Of a stretch of 53,886 nt of DNA, positions 1-9,650 are shown one piece after another. The stretch's first letter is position 1. Each line of letters begins with the position of its first letter. This DNA is from Thermoguttaceae bacterium (GTDB taxonomy: Bacteria > Planctomycetota > Planctomycetia > Pirellulales > Thermoguttaceae): contig JANXAQ010000146.1 of NCBI GenBank assembly GCA_025062105.1, positions 1-53,886 of the forward strand, written 5' to 3'. The position numbers and the translations under genes are program-made. Under the pieces are notes generated by a model. It ran no database searches, was not told where the DNA came from, and saw nothing but the letters and a program-made list of their open reading frames with translations.

Positions 1-696
<696 letters not shown>

Positions 697-697
697 G

Positions 698-736
698 CCT
701 CGGAAATCAGGGGCCGAGGTAGTAAGAGGCTTTTTT
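698..736 (+). terminator. Possible weak intrinsic terminator after mdh
   Basis: CCTCGG at 698-703 can pair with CCGAGG at 714-719, and a run of six T lies at 731-736. The T-run is about 11 bases beyond the stem, so this is only a weak candidate. Confidence 0.3.
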
Positions 737-761
737 GCAAACACACTTTTGCAATCACACT

Positions 762-776
762 GCTAGCAGTGCTAGC
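762..776. repeat. Solitary copy of the GCTAGCA-N-TGCTAGC palindrome
   Basis: A perfect 15-base palindrome with one central base. The same palindrome forms the core of the A-family elements elsewhere in the window, but the flanks here do not resemble an A element. It may be a remnant or an independent protein-binding site. Confidence 0.6.
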
Positions 777-1139
777 ATCCAGCGGGGAGCAGAAGCGATT
801 TTTTGAAAAACTTTTCCGGGACCTCGGTTGACAGAAGCAACAGGCTGGGGTAAAGTTTTTTCTGTTTTTCGTACCATTTCAACCGGCTCACCAAGGAATC
901 TGCTTCTCTTCCGATAAGAAGTTCGCTTAGCGGAAGAAAACGGGAATCAGAAATTCCTAACTCGATTCTAAGAGAGTAGTGCAAACTTTTGCAGGAAGCA
1001 GAGATTAAAATTATCTGCGCCGGTTGAAATGGTTCTCTATGGTGGAGGGAAAAGTCGCAGGAGGTAAAATATTCTTCGGCGGCTTTTCTTGGTGAGGAGG
1101 CTGCGAAAAACTAACTCCTCTTTGCGGAAGATTTTTCCC
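777..1139. other. Intergenic, no gene recognised
   Basis: Between the palindrome and the hydrolase-like gene I see no convincing gene, RNA or repeat. An AGGAGGT purine run at 1059-1065 looks like a ribosome binding site, but no start codon lies at a normal distance from it. Confidence 0.5.
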
Positions 1140-1928
1140 ATGGAACCGCACAAGCCAGTGGAGCATTTGGCCCTAGAGCCGCCTAGGGAGTTGGAGAATC
1201 TCAATCTTTATTTATACACTCGTTCCTGTGGCGAAACCGTTCCTCATATCCTTTTTACTCCTTTGCATTATGAACCCAGGTATGCATATCCATTGTTAGT
1301 GTGGCTCCATGGACCTGGGGCTACGGAGCGGCAACTGATCCGGATCATGCCGAAGATCAGTTTGCGAAACTATGTGGCTATTGCTATTCGGGGAGTAGAA
1401 AGTAAAAAAAGCCGATCCACTTACCGGTTGAAGGAGCTGACAGCCGGAGGTACAAAAGCCCGCTACGGTTGGCCTCAAAATCCAGACGGTATCGCCGAGG
1501 CGGCTCAGCGAGTCTTTCGGGCTATTGAGTTTGCCTGTGCCAAACGGCATGTGCATCCGAACCGGATCTTCTTGGTCGGTTCCCGGTGCGGGGGGACAAT
1601 GGCTTTTCGGCTTGCCCTGCAAGAGCCGAGCTATTTTGCGGGCATCGTTTCTCTGGGAGGCCCCTTGCCTCAGGGGAGGCTTTTGCTACGGAACTTTTCT
1701 AAGTTAGGGCACTTAGAGGTGTTGGTAACGGTTTGCCGAAATGATCCATTTTATCCAACTTCTCTAGTTTGTGAAAATCTCCGCCTCCTCTACCGGGCTG
1801 GGTTGGCCGGCACCATGTTTCGAGAGTATCCGGCCGGCTGGCATCTAAGTGTGCCCATGCTTCGAGATGTAGATCGCTGGCTAATGGAGCGAATTACCCA
1901 GGGAGCATCTTGCCAGGAAAAATTGTGA
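1140..1928 (+). CDS. Alpha/beta-hydrolase-like protein with an altered nucleophile motif
   Basis: About 262 residues with the layout of the phospholipase/carboxylesterase (PHB-depolymerase-like) branch of the alpha/beta hydrolases. WLHGPGATE is the oxyanion region. RIFLVGSRCGGTMAFRLAL is the nucleophile elbow, VTVCRNDPFYP the acid region and YPAGWHLSVPM the His region. The elbow normally reads G-x-S-x-G-G. Here it is G-S-R-C-G-G (residues 147-152), so Arg replaces the Ser nucleophile, with Ser one place before and Cys one place after. Activity is therefore uncertain. Start choice: the frame opens at a TTG at 1089 without a nearby ribosome site. I prefer the ATG at 1140, which has a GGAAG about 10 bases upstream. 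No partner gene is evident. Confidence 0.75.
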   Translation: MEPHKPVEHLALEPPRELENLNLYLYTRSCGETVPHILFTPLHYEPRYAYPLLVWLHGPGATERQLIRIMPKISLRNYVAIAIRGVESKKSRSTYRLKELTAGGTKARYGWPQNPDGIAEAAQRVFRAIEFACAKRHVHPNRIFLVGSRCGGTMAFRLALQEPSYFAGIVSLGGPLPQGRLLLRNFSKLGHLEVLVTVCRNDPFYPTSLVCENLRLLYRAGLAGTMFREYPAGWHLSVPMLRDVDRWLMERITQGASCQEKL

Positions 1929-1998
1929 GACACGCCATTTACCCCCCCTTATGGACAAGTCTTATCTCCCCTAAAAGTGTCAATTCTACTAACGCCTC

Positions 1999-2028
1999 TT
2001 GACAATTGGCGTCCTTTTCCGGTACAAG
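1999..2028 (+). promoter_or_regulatory. Possible sigma-70-type promoter upstream of the TPR gene
   Basis: TTGACA at 1999-2004 is followed after 18 bases by TACAAG at 2023-2028 (4 of 6 matches to TATAAT), about 170 bases before the start codon. The -35 is good and the -10 poor, so this is only a suggestion. Confidence 0.25.
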
Positions 2029-2199
2029 CCATCCAGCCTTTTCCTTAGTTCTGATGTGCTGGTCGTGGGATGGACGCTATCTTTTTTGGTTTCTGGTGCC
2101 TGTAGTCTCTCCAGGCGGCTGAACTTATTGGAGCTCAGTTTTCGGTGGCGATAGCAACCCCCTGTTCTGGGGGTAGTATTCCTTGCCTAGGTTGGAGCT

Positions 2200-4830
2200 A
2201 TGGGGAAATCTCGGCCCACTATGGAGAATCCAGCTATGCAATCGGGGGGGAAAAGAGCTGCCGATTCGGGCCAACCTAGCAGTTTGCCGATTTCCGGGAA
2301 TCATCTAGATTCTCCAGATCCTCTAAATTCCCCAAGGTCTCCAGCTTCTCCAAACGTTCCGGACTCTTCCAAGAGCCTGGCTGAGGAAGTTACCTCTGGA
2401 GAGCCGACACGAACTCCGAAACAGTCTGCCGAGAGATTATCTTGGTTAAGGCGATTCGGACACTGGGCCATCGCCACTAGGCGGCGTCTAGTGATGGTAG
2501 GGGTGAGTGGGTTGATACTTGTGGGCCTTCTAAGTATTGGAACGGTGGTGACAGTCAAATCGCTTCTTCGCCCCCCGCCGCCTGTGAGTTTGGAAACGGT
2601 CTTGGAGAGGCTAGACTTAGGGGCGTATTCGGAGGCTAGAGATTTAGCCGAAAAGTTGGCCAGCCAGCATGATCTGCCTGATCCGGAGCTCGGAGGTGCG
2701 GCTTTTGTCTTGGGAGCGGTAACGGCCTATGAAGCAGGAGAGCTACCTGAAAAGGATCGCAAAGCTAAATACCTCGTAGCAGCCAGCTACTTAGAGCAGG
2801 CCCGTGTTCGGGGGTTTCCTCCGGATCGTAAAGGGGAAGGGCTTTTACTTTTGGCGCAGAGTCTTTTTTATAGCGGCCAGTGGGTTGCCGCCCGTCCGGT
2901 GCTGAAAGAAGCCCTTCGGGCTAATCCGGACCGTAAAACGCAGCTTTACGATATGCTGGTGCAAGCCTATGCGGAGGCGGCTCCCTGTTCGCTGAAAGAG
3001 GCTTTGGAATACAACACCGCCTACTTAGCCGACCAGTGGCTTACCCAGGCCCAAAAACACCAAGCCCTCCTTCGCCAGGCAGATTTACAATGCCGATTAG
3101 GCGATTTGGAAGGATGTCGGAAAACATTAGCTCAATTGCCGCCAGAGCCAGGCTTGAGAGCGGGCCAAAAATGGATCGAGGGCCAAATTGTTCTGGCCGA
3201 GGCACGGGCAGTCCGTCAGAAGCATGGACCGGCCAATGCCCGGCAGAAATATCAAGAGGCGATCGCCCTATTTCGGCAAGCGCAGACCGATGAATCGCTT
3301 GGTGTTTGGGCGATGCGGCGGGCACAGTACCAGATTGGCCTTTGTCTAGCGGAGATGGGGGAGCTGGAGGCGGCTATAGCACAATGGGAGCGGGTGCGGG
3401 CGGCCTTTCCCGAAAGCCCAGAAGCTGTAGCCGCCGCATGGGAAGAAGCGGAGCTAGCCCGCCAGCTCCAAAAACCTTCAGAGATGCTAGCAGCCTATCG
3501 ACGGGCAGTGCAGATGATCGGTCTGCCGAAAACTTTCCATAACCCTTGGTTGAGCATGGAAGAGATTCGGGCAAGGTGTTTAAAAGCTCATCAGGACTCG
3601 ATAGCCCAAAAAGATTTCGCCACAGCCTTTTCTCTGGCGGAAGCTTTTGCTCGCTTGTTTTCACCGGAAGTGCAAAGTCGGCTTGTGGCTGAGACCTTGG
3701 CGGAGTGGGCTCGGGCTGAAGCTACTAAAGCCGAAACGCTTCCTTATCCTCAGCGAAGCCAGCAACAAAAGCAGGCCCGAAAATTATTCCGACAAGCGGG
3801 CTTGGCCTATCAACAACTGGCCGAATTACAAAAAGAAACGAGAGACTATACGAATATCCTCTGGCAGAGTGCGGAAAATTATTTGGCCGGGCAAGCGTAC
3901 CTCCATGCCGTTTTGGTATTACAGGAGTACTTGAAACAAGAAAGTCGAGCACGTCGCGCGGCGGCCCTAGTACGGTTGGGGGAAGCGCTGTTAGCCTTGG
4001 GTCGGATCGACGAAGGATTGGAGGTATTGACAGAGTGTATAGATTTTCATCCTAAAGATGTGGCGGCATATCAAGCTCGACTGTTGGCTGCCCGGGCTTG
4101 GCTGGAAAAGGGCCAACCGGACAAAGCTACCCAGATGCTCCAGGCCAATCTGGATGGTCGGTTGGCACCTTCGAGCTTGGAATGGCGACAGACACTGTTT
4201 GCGATGGGTCGGCTTCGACATCTAGTAGAGGACTACTCCAAAGCCATCTCCTTATTAGAAGAGGCTATCCAACGGTATCCCGATGATCCAGAAGCCTTAG
4301 AGGCACGCTATTTGGTGGCCGACAGCTACCGCCGTATCGGAGTGCAATTCCGCGAAGAATTGATTGCCTCGGAAATCCGCCATTTCCGGCTCAGCCGAAT
4401 GAAAGAAAGTCAGGCCGCCTTCCAAAAAGCCTTAACCTACTATAAAGAACTTTCGGACATCCTAACTCAAACTCAGATCCTCCGCCCTCTAACTACCTGG
4501 GAAAAGGTTCTCCAGCGAAATACCCTGTTCGGCCTAGGAGAAACTGCGGATCGCCTTGGCGAGTATGAAGCCGCTTTGGATGCCTATACGGCGGCAGCCA
4601 ACCGGTTCCAAAACGAACCGACGGCCCTGATCGCCTATTTCCAGATGGCTGAAGTGTATCGAAAGTTAGGTCAGCCGGACCAAGCTCGACAAATGCTGCG
4701 ACAAGCCCAACTGGTCCTGGAGCGGTTGCCGGAAGAGCAAGCTTTTACCAAAACCACCCCCTTTGCCCGAACCGAATGGATTCAATTATTAGACCGTCAG
4801 TTGGCTGAATTGAATCCCCCCGGTTCCTAG
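2200..4830 (+). CDS. Membrane-anchored tetratricopeptide-repeat protein
   Basis: 876 residues. A Ser/Pro-rich cytoplasmic N-terminus (about 1-95) ends in basic residues. One hydrophobic helix follows at about 97-122 (LVMVGVSGLILVGLLSIGTV), then about 750 residues of helical repeats with TPR signatures such as ALRANPDRKTQLYDMLVQAYAEA, EEAIQRYPDDPEALEARYLVADSY and YEAALDAYTAAANRF. The topology suggests a single-pass inner-membrane protein exposing a long TPR solenoid, probably a protein-binding scaffold. It precedes the FlgN-like gene by 28 bases and so may be cotranscribed with flagellar regulatory genes, but a flagellar role is only inferred. The ATG at 2200 has GGAG very close (2 bases). The ATG at 2236 has GGAG at better spacing and is a possible alternative start. 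Confidence 0.8.
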   Translation: MGKSRPTMENPAMQSGGKRAADSGQPSSLPISGNHLDSPDPLNSPRSPASPNVPDSSKSLAEEVTSGEPTRTPKQSAERLSWLRRFGHWAIATRRRLVMVGVSGLILVGLLSIGTVVTVKSLLRPPPPVSLETVLERLDLGAYSEARDLAEKLASQHDLPDPELGGAAFVLGAVTAYEAGELPEKDRKAKYLVAASYLEQARVRGFPPDRKGEGLLLLAQSLFYSGQWVAARPVLKEALRANPDRKTQLYDMLVQAYAEAAPCSLKEALEYNTAYLADQWLTQAQKHQALLRQADLQCRLGDLEGCRKTLAQLPPEPGLRAGQKWIEGQIVLAEARAVRQKHGPANARQKYQEAIALFRQAQTDESLGVWAMRRAQYQIGLCLAEMGELEAAIAQWERVRAAFPESPEAVAAAWEEAELARQLQKPSEMLAAYRRAVQMIGLPKTFHNPWLSMEEIRARCLKAHQDSIAQKDFATAFSLAEAFARLFSPEVQSRLVAETLAEWARAEATKAETLPYPQRSQQQKQARKLFRQAGLAYQQLAELQKETRDYTNILWQSAENYLAGQAYLHAVLVLQEYLKQESRARRAAALVRLGEALLALGRIDEGLEVLTECIDFHPKDVAAYQARLLAARAWLEKGQPDKATQMLQANLDGRLAPSSLEWRQTLFAMGRLRHLVEDYSKAISLLEEAIQRYPDDPEALEARYLVADSYRRIGVQFREELIASEIRHFRLSRMKESQAAFQKALTYYKELSDILTQTQILRPLTTWEKVLQRNTLFGLGETADRLGEYEAALDAYTAAANRFQNEPTALIAYFQMAEVYRKLGQPDQARQMLRQAQLVLERLPEEQAFTKTTPFARTEWIQLLDRQLAELNPPGS

Positions 4831-4858
4831 CCCCTTTTCACGCGCCGAACATTTTTCC

Positions 4859-5323
4859 ATGATACCGCCAATGGCATTGGACACAGATCGGTTAGCCGAG
4901 CTAGTGGCACAAAAATACCAGCTCCTCCAGAGTGTACAGGAGTTGGTACTTCGCCAAGGAGAACTCATCCACAAAGGAGAGATGACAGCGCTATTGGAGG
5001 TGTTGGGAGTCAAACAGAGGCTGCTGGAGGAGATTCAGGCGGTGGAACAGCAATTGGCCCCATTTCGGCAGCAAGCCCCCCAGAGCCGACGATGGCGAAA
5101 CGAACTACTCCGGCAGCAAACTGCGGCCCTGGTGGAACGTTGCCAACAGCTTCTGGCCGAGATCCTCCAGCAGGAAAAACACTGCGAAACCCAACTCCTG
5201 CGACGCCGTGAACAAATCGTAGGAGAAATGAGGAACCTATGCACCAGCGGCCAGATGCTGCTCGCCTATCAAGCAGCCGAACCCGCCCCACAAAGTGAAC
5301 TTGACCTCGTCTCCGAACAATGA
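4859..5323 (+). CDS. FlgN-like flagellar export chaperone (probable)
   Basis: 154 residues, almost entirely amphipathic helix rich in Gln, Leu and Glu. It has the length and pattern of FlgN/FlgN-like type III chaperones (LAELVAQKYQLLQSVQELVLRQGELI, then LLEVLGVKQRLLEEIQAVEQQL). Such proteins hold hook-filament junction proteins in the cytosol before export. Its position 28 bases after the TPR gene and just ahead of the flagellar two-component pair supports a flagellar role. FlgN proteins are poorly conserved, so the call rests on fold pattern and context. ATGs at 4859 and 4871 are both possible starts. Confidence 0.55.
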   Translation: MIPPMALDTDRLAELVAQKYQLLQSVQELVLRQGELIHKGEMTALLEVLGVKQRLLEEIQAVEQQLAPFRQQAPQSRRWRNELLRQQTAALVERCQQLLAEILQQEKHCETQLLRRREQIVGEMRNLCTSGQMLLAYQAAEPAPQSELDLVSEQ

Positions 5324-5547
5324 GCTGCAATAGCAACCATCCTAACCAAGAGAATATAAAGAAGCAGGGAACTCTTCCGCCGAATAAACAGACAGCTTTA
5401 TTCCCCTAAAGAAGGGCCTATATTGGCATTCCTACGAAACCGAACATCCATAACAGAAAAATCAGCTAAAAACGGGATTTCTACTTCCGAAAGCATGAGT
5501 ACTTCTGCCCTTGAGCAGAAATTGTACAGGATAGGGAGGTGGTTTCC

Positions 5548-6414
5548 ATGGCCGAGCCGAACCAGTTACCATCTTTGCTGTTGCCGACGCAGGGTGCTGA
5601 TTTAGAGAGTGTATTAGCCGCTTGGCATGAAGCGACACTGCGGCTAGAAAAGACGCACGAGGCTCTTCGAGAGGAAGTGCGTCGGCTTACCGACGAATTG
5701 GCGGCCAAGAATCGGGAACTAGCTCATAAAGAGCGTTTGGCCTTGATTGGGCAGATGGCTTCCCATATTGCCCATGAGGTACGCAATAGCTTGATGCCGG
5801 TTACTTTGTATTTAAGTTTACTGCGCCGTCGATTAGCGGAGGATCCGATAGGACTAGAAATGCTCGACAAACTGCAGGCAGGGCTTCGATCGTTACAAAG
5901 TGCGGTGACCGATCTATTGCATTTCAGTTCCGATCGGGATCCCCAACGTCGGCCGTTTTTGCTATATCGGTTGATTGAGGAGATCCTGAGCGATCTAGCC
6001 CCTCAGCTTCAAGCACAAAAAATCCGCTGCGAACTAGACATCCCCAAAGATCAGGTTTGGGTGGCTGATCAGGAAATGATTCGCCGGGCAGTAATGAATC
6101 TGGTACTCAACAGTCTAGATGCGATGCCTGAGGGGGGCGTACTTAGTATTAGTTCGGTGGCAGGACCTGAGGGTCTGGAACTGGAAGTGGCGGATACTGG
6201 TCCGGGATTATCGGAGGAAGCCCGTCGCCGGGCGACAGAACCCTTTTATACTACCAAACCAGATGGCATTGGCCTGGGACTGGCCATAGTCAGCCGAATC
6301 GCCGAAGCCCATGGCGGTGAACTGTTGCTGAGCAATTGCCCTGAAGGTGGTGCTGCTGTGACTTTGAAGATTCCCTATTCCCAGAGCGTTTTGGTGCAGG
6401 AGGCTGCTGCATGA
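5548..6414 (+). CDS. Sensor histidine kinase, FlrB/FleS-like
   Basis: 288 residues with no transmembrane segment, so a cytosolic kinase. A helical coiled-coil N-terminus (about 18-65) leads into the H-box, HIAHEVRNSLMPV, with the phospho-acceptor His at residue 76. The N-box (VMNLVLNSLDAM), G1 (ADTGPGLS) and G2 (GIGLGLAIVSRIAEAHGG) of the ATPase domain are all intact. It overlaps the downstream sigma-54 activator by 4 bases (ATGA), which implies translational coupling and a cognate pair. By analogy with FlrB/FlrC and FleS/FleR it should time expression of middle flagellar genes. The frame opens at a GTG at 5539, but GGGAGG at 5534-5539 sits 8 bases before the ATG at 5548, which decides the start. 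Confidence 0.9.
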   Translation: MAEPNQLPSLLLPTQGADLESVLAAWHEATLRLEKTHEALREEVRRLTDELAAKNRELAHKERLALIGQMASHIAHEVRNSLMPVTLYLSLLRRRLAEDPIGLEMLDKLQAGLRSLQSAVTDLLHFSSDRDPQRRPFLLYRLIEEILSDLAPQLQAQKIRCELDIPKDQVWVADQEMIRRAVMNLVLNSLDAMPEGGVLSISSVAGPEGLELEVADTGPGLSEEARRRATEPFYTTKPDGIGLGLAIVSRIAEAHGGELLLSNCPEGGAAVTLKIPYSQSVLVQEAAA

Positions 6415-7970
6415 ACAGCCTAACATACTGCCAAGGCATGAACCCCAAAGGAAGCACTTTGTCTTGTGCCAAACTGCCCGAGACGGAAAAACAACCGGCC
6501 CCCCTTCCACAGGAAGCCTGTGTGGGCACAGTCTTGGTGGTCGATGACCACCAACAGTCTCGAGAGTCGATGGCCGATATCCTCCGTCAAGCCGGGCATA
6601 CGGTGGATTGTTGCTCCAGCGCCGCCGAAGCCCTCCAGCAAATCGAGCGGCGGGACTATGATTGTATTGTAACTGATCTGAAAATGCCGGGGATGAGTGG
6701 CCTGGAATTGATTCTGCAGTTGGAAGCCCGCCGATACCCGGCCCAGGTAGTCATGGTTACTGCCTACGGTACCGTGGCTTCTGCAGTGGAGGCGATGCGA
6801 CACGGGGCGTTTGATTATATCGAAAAGCCCTTCGATGTGGATCGTCTGGAGCAGATGGTCTCGAAGGCCATTTTCCATCGAAGGGTGCGTGAAGGAGGAT
6901 TCATTAGCGGAGCAGGCACTGGAAGATCAGACCCACCGGTGATGGTAGGTATAAGTACAGCTATACAAAAACTTCGTGCTAGGATTGCCCAAGTGGCTGA
7001 GACCTCAGAAACCGTCCTGATTACTGGCGAAAGCGGCACTGGGAAAGAATTGGTTGCCCGCGCTATCCATGCTACCAGTCCTCGGCGTCTGTGTCCGTTT
7101 GTTAGTGTTAATTGCCCTGCCCTGTCAGCCCATTTGATGGAAAGCGAATTGTTTGGTCACGAAAAAGGGGCTTTTACCGGAGCAGACACGGTCCGGATGG
7201 GTCGATTTGAATTGGCCCATACGGGCACTCTGCTTTTAGATGAAGTTACCGAAATTGAACTGCCACTTCAGGCAAAACTGCTTCGTGTGTTACAGGAGCG
7301 GTGTTTTGAGCGAGTCGGCTCGAGCAAACCGATTTATGTGGACGTTCGGCTGCTCGCCACCACTAATCGAAACCTGCCCGAGGAAGTGGCCAAGGGGCGA
7401 TTCCGAGAAGACCTGTACTATCGGCTGAATGTGGTGCCGATTCATGTGCCGCCTCTGCGCCAGCGACGGGAAGACATTCCGGTGTTGGTGGACTACTTTT
7501 TGCAACGGATGAGTCGGCGATTGGGGCGACCTGCCTGCCAATTGGCTCCCCAGGCAATCGACCTTATGATGCGCTACGATTGGCCGGGTAATGTGCGGGA
7601 ATTGGAAAATATTATCACCCGGGCCAGTGTGTTATACCCTGGACAGACTGTCAGTGCCGATGAAATCCGGCGTTGGCTGATTGCCCCCGGAGATCCAATG
7701 CCTCCGGAGCTGGCGGCGGCTGTTTCGGGGGATATGCATGGAGAAGACTGCCCCGGCCCTATGGGTGAAAAGGGGTTGGCCGGGAGTATCCCGGTCGGGA
7801 TTAGTCTTCAGGAGATGGAGCGTCGCTTGATCGAAGCCACTTTGGAACATTTCGGCGGCCACCGAGCCAAAACCGCTCAAGCCCTCGGGATTGGACTACG
7901 TACACTGACTAGTAAACTACGCCAATATGGCTATGCGCCTCGAGAAAAAAGTTATCGAAAGGCATCTTGA
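6411..7970 (+). CDS. Sigma-54-dependent response regulator, FlrC/FleR (NtrC) family
   Basis: 519 residues in three domains. The receiver (about 38-152) has the DD pair at 45-46, phospho-acceptor Asp89, Thr117 and Lys139, all present. The AAA+ domain has Walker A GESGTGKE at 206-213 and the sigma-54-contacting GAFTGA loop at 253-258, followed by the Walker B region LLLDEV. A Fis-type helix-turn-helix lies at the C-terminus (EATLEHFGGHRAKTAQALGI). It should activate sigma-54 promoters when phosphorylated by the kinase encoded immediately upstream. The sigma-54-type site at 9129-9144, ahead of flgB, is an obvious candidate target. The start overlaps the kinase stop. Confidence 0.95.
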   Translation: MNSLTYCQGMNPKGSTLSCAKLPETEKQPAPLPQEACVGTVLVVDDHQQSRESMADILRQAGHTVDCCSSAAEALQQIERRDYDCIVTDLKMPGMSGLELILQLEARRYPAQVVMVTAYGTVASAVEAMRHGAFDYIEKPFDVDRLEQMVSKAIFHRRVREGGFISGAGTGRSDPPVMVGISTAIQKLRARIAQVAETSETVLITGESGTGKELVARAIHATSPRRLCPFVSVNCPALSAHLMESELFGHEKGAFTGADTVRMGRFELAHTGTLLLDEVTEIELPLQAKLLRVLQERCFERVGSSKPIYVDVRLLATTNRNLPEEVAKGRFREDLYYRLNVVPIHVPPLRQRREDIPVLVDYFLQRMSRRLGRPACQLAPQAIDLMMRYDWPGNVRELENIITRASVLYPGQTVSADEIRRWLIAPGDPMPPELAAAVSGDMHGEDCPGPMGEKGLAGSIPVGISLQEMERRLIEATLEHFGGHRAKTAQALGIGLRTLTSKLRQYGYAPREKSYRKAS

Positions 7971-8041
7971 AGAGCTCGCTTTTGTTATTGGAGGATTCGA
8001 CCGAAGGCCGTATTGCCTACGTTTTGAAAATATCAGAGTTT

Positions 8042-8192
8042 AGATCGACCCTTGCCATTTTCCCTAACTCTTTTTGTTTCCAGTAGTTACGACGAGACTT
8101 CCCCTTGTTCACCTAATGTCCTAAGTTCAATAGTTACAAGGATTTAGAGTTTTCACCTTCCGGGAGAAGGCCTAAAATGGCAAAAGTCGAGA
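8042..8192 (+). repeat. B-family inverted-repeat element, copy B1
   Basis: About 150 bases bounded by GATCGACCCTTGCCATTTT on the left and AAAATGGCAAAAGTCGAG on the right. The interior shares AGTTACGACGA, TTGTTCAC and ACAAGGATTTAGA with other B copies. It directly abuts A1. Confidence 0.85.
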
Positions 8193-8196
8193 GTTA

Positions 8197-8388
8197 GGAA
8201 ACCTCCGCACAATTCGAGGGAAATATTTTTATACTGTTTTGGTTCCCACCACATTTGACCCAATCTATTGGATCGCTAGCACTGCTAGCACCCTACGTAT
8301 AGCTAGGTGTTTGGAATGGGGGCAGCTAGACCTATTGAATCAAAAATTCATGAAATTCACTATATGTTCAGGATGATCCAGAGGTTCC
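8197..8388 (+). repeat. A-family inverted-repeat element, copy A1
   Basis: Starts GGAAACCTCCGCA and ends CCAGAGGTTCC. The interior has ATATTTTTATAC, the GCTAGCACTGCTAGC core at about 8276 and CACTATATGTTCAGGAT near the right end. It follows B1 with only four bases between. Confidence 0.85.
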
Positions 8389-8612
8389 CTTTCTAAAAAT
8401 CAGAAGGTGGGAGGCTATTAAGCCAGCCCAACCCGTTCGGCCATTCCTGGACAGCATTTCCCAGTTCTACCCCGCGGCGGAAGCCCTTTCAAAATGGCGT
8501 CTCTAACCTATATGGCATTCGAACAGGTTAAGCTGCTAGGGAGCCAAAAAGGCCGGGTGGGCAGCCCCTCAAGCCTAAACAGCTCCCCAACAGGTTAAAC
8601 CCCATTAAAAGA

Positions 8613-8813
8613 GGAACTTTTCAAAAAGAAACATATGCATAATTCCAGAGAGATGTTTTACCATGTTGGATTTCGGTACGTCTAACCCAATATATAAGGT
8701 CCTAGCATAGCTGGCAGCCTATATATAGTAGTTGTTCGGCGACACAAACCAAATGGCTATCGAATCGGAGAGTTCATATATAGTTCCCTATATATTCAGG
8801 ATTTTGACGTGGC
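8613..8813 (+). repeat. A-family element, degenerate copy A2
   Basis: Recognisable A interior (GCATAATTCCAGAGAGAT, CCCAATATATAAGG, CTAGCATAGCTGG, TATTCAGGATTTTG), but both terminal repeats are eroded. The 8389-8612 spacer before it holds nothing I can name. Confidence 0.6.
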
Positions 8814-9237
8814 AAAAGTCAAATTCGAGGGAAGCGTTATGAAATATGCAAGATCGGCCAATTTTGCGCATTGGTACCGGCAAAATCTGCCGACGCAAGC
8901 CAGAAAAAAATGCTGCTTCTGTCCGGGTGAAAAAGAAACGGCTTTTCGGAGGCGTGCAACGGAGTAATTTTCTTGGTGTCCAGAGGCAGCAGATAAAGTC
9001 AGTAGCTTTGGTTTTGGAGAATTTGGGAAAGATAGGAAAAAACAGGGTTTTTAAGAACACAGGGGGAGATTAGTTTCAGGTGGCAAGCTGGTGATAAGAA
9101 AAAAGTATGGTTTGGAAGAATGCACTTTTGGCACGGTAATTGCAGAGAGCGAACCGGCTGAACATGCCTTTAGGACAGAAGGAGTGGAAACCATTAGACT
9201 TCACACCAGGTTAGACTTCCTTGGCAAAAAACAACAT
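8814..9237. other. Intergenic stretch, apart from the sigma-54 site no feature recognised
   Basis: Short open frames on both strands here have no ribosome sites and do not resemble known proteins. The only specific signal is the promoter-like site at 9129-9144. Confidence 0.5.
9129..9144 (+). promoter_or_regulatory. Sigma-54 (RpoN) promoter-like site upstream of flgB
   Basis: The sequence TGGCACGGTAATTGCA matches the sigma-54 consensus TGGCACG-N4-TTGCA at every specified base, with GG and GC exactly 10 bases apart. It points toward flgB, whose start lies about 725 bases downstream. An enhancer-binding sigma-54 activator is encoded just upstream at 6411-7970. Elements E1 and B2 lie between this site and flgB, so the leader would be long if this is the flgB promoter. 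Confidence 0.65.
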
Positions 9238-9411
9238 TTCAGCCGAGTGAAGAACCCCTCTCTCCTTTCCCTGGGATAGGACGGCTGAACCGAAGGCGAA
9301 GCCGGAGAAGAGGGCCCCAAAAGCCCTCTTCTTTCCTCCTTCGCCCTCAGCCTAAATTTCTCCCACCCGAGGAGTACGGAGAAAAAATTAGGCTACTTCA
9401 TTCAGCTGAGC
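9238..9411. repeat. E-family inverted-repeat element, copy E1
   Basis: Bounded by TTTCAGCCGAGTGAAG and CTTCATTCAGCTGAG. It contains a strong hairpin, GAAGAGGGC at 9307-9315 pairing with GCCCTCTTC at 9323-9331 and followed by TTTCC. It also has a second A/T-rich hairpin around AAATTTCTCC and GGAGAAAAAATT. The first hairpin could act as a partial terminator on the way to flgB. Confidence 0.65.
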
Positions 9412-9650
9412 TATAAGGAATGTCGATGGATGCGTCTGCTTTTGCGGTCTTCCATCCACCCTCGGAGGTTGCCACCTCACCCTAAACTTTTCCCGCTCGA
9501 GAAAAAGGGAAAGGAGAGAGAAAATGAGCTGCTTTCCGAGCAGGCCAGAAGGAAAAAAACAGCCAGCTACTGTGGCAAAACAGTTAAACAAACGCCGAAG
9601 TTTCCAAAGAAAAACCAGCAGTTCCCAACCAAGAACCAAAAGTTTCCAAC

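Noticed and set aside
8170-8192. GG-N10-GC in B-element right ends as sigma-54 promoters
   Set aside because: TGGCAAAAGTCGAGCT has the spacing but lacks the TTGC box, and it is simply the terminal repeat of B found in every copy.
8788-9073. Overlapping open frames on both strands before flgB
   Set aside because: No ribosome sites, no known motifs, and they lie in repeat-derived spacer DNA.
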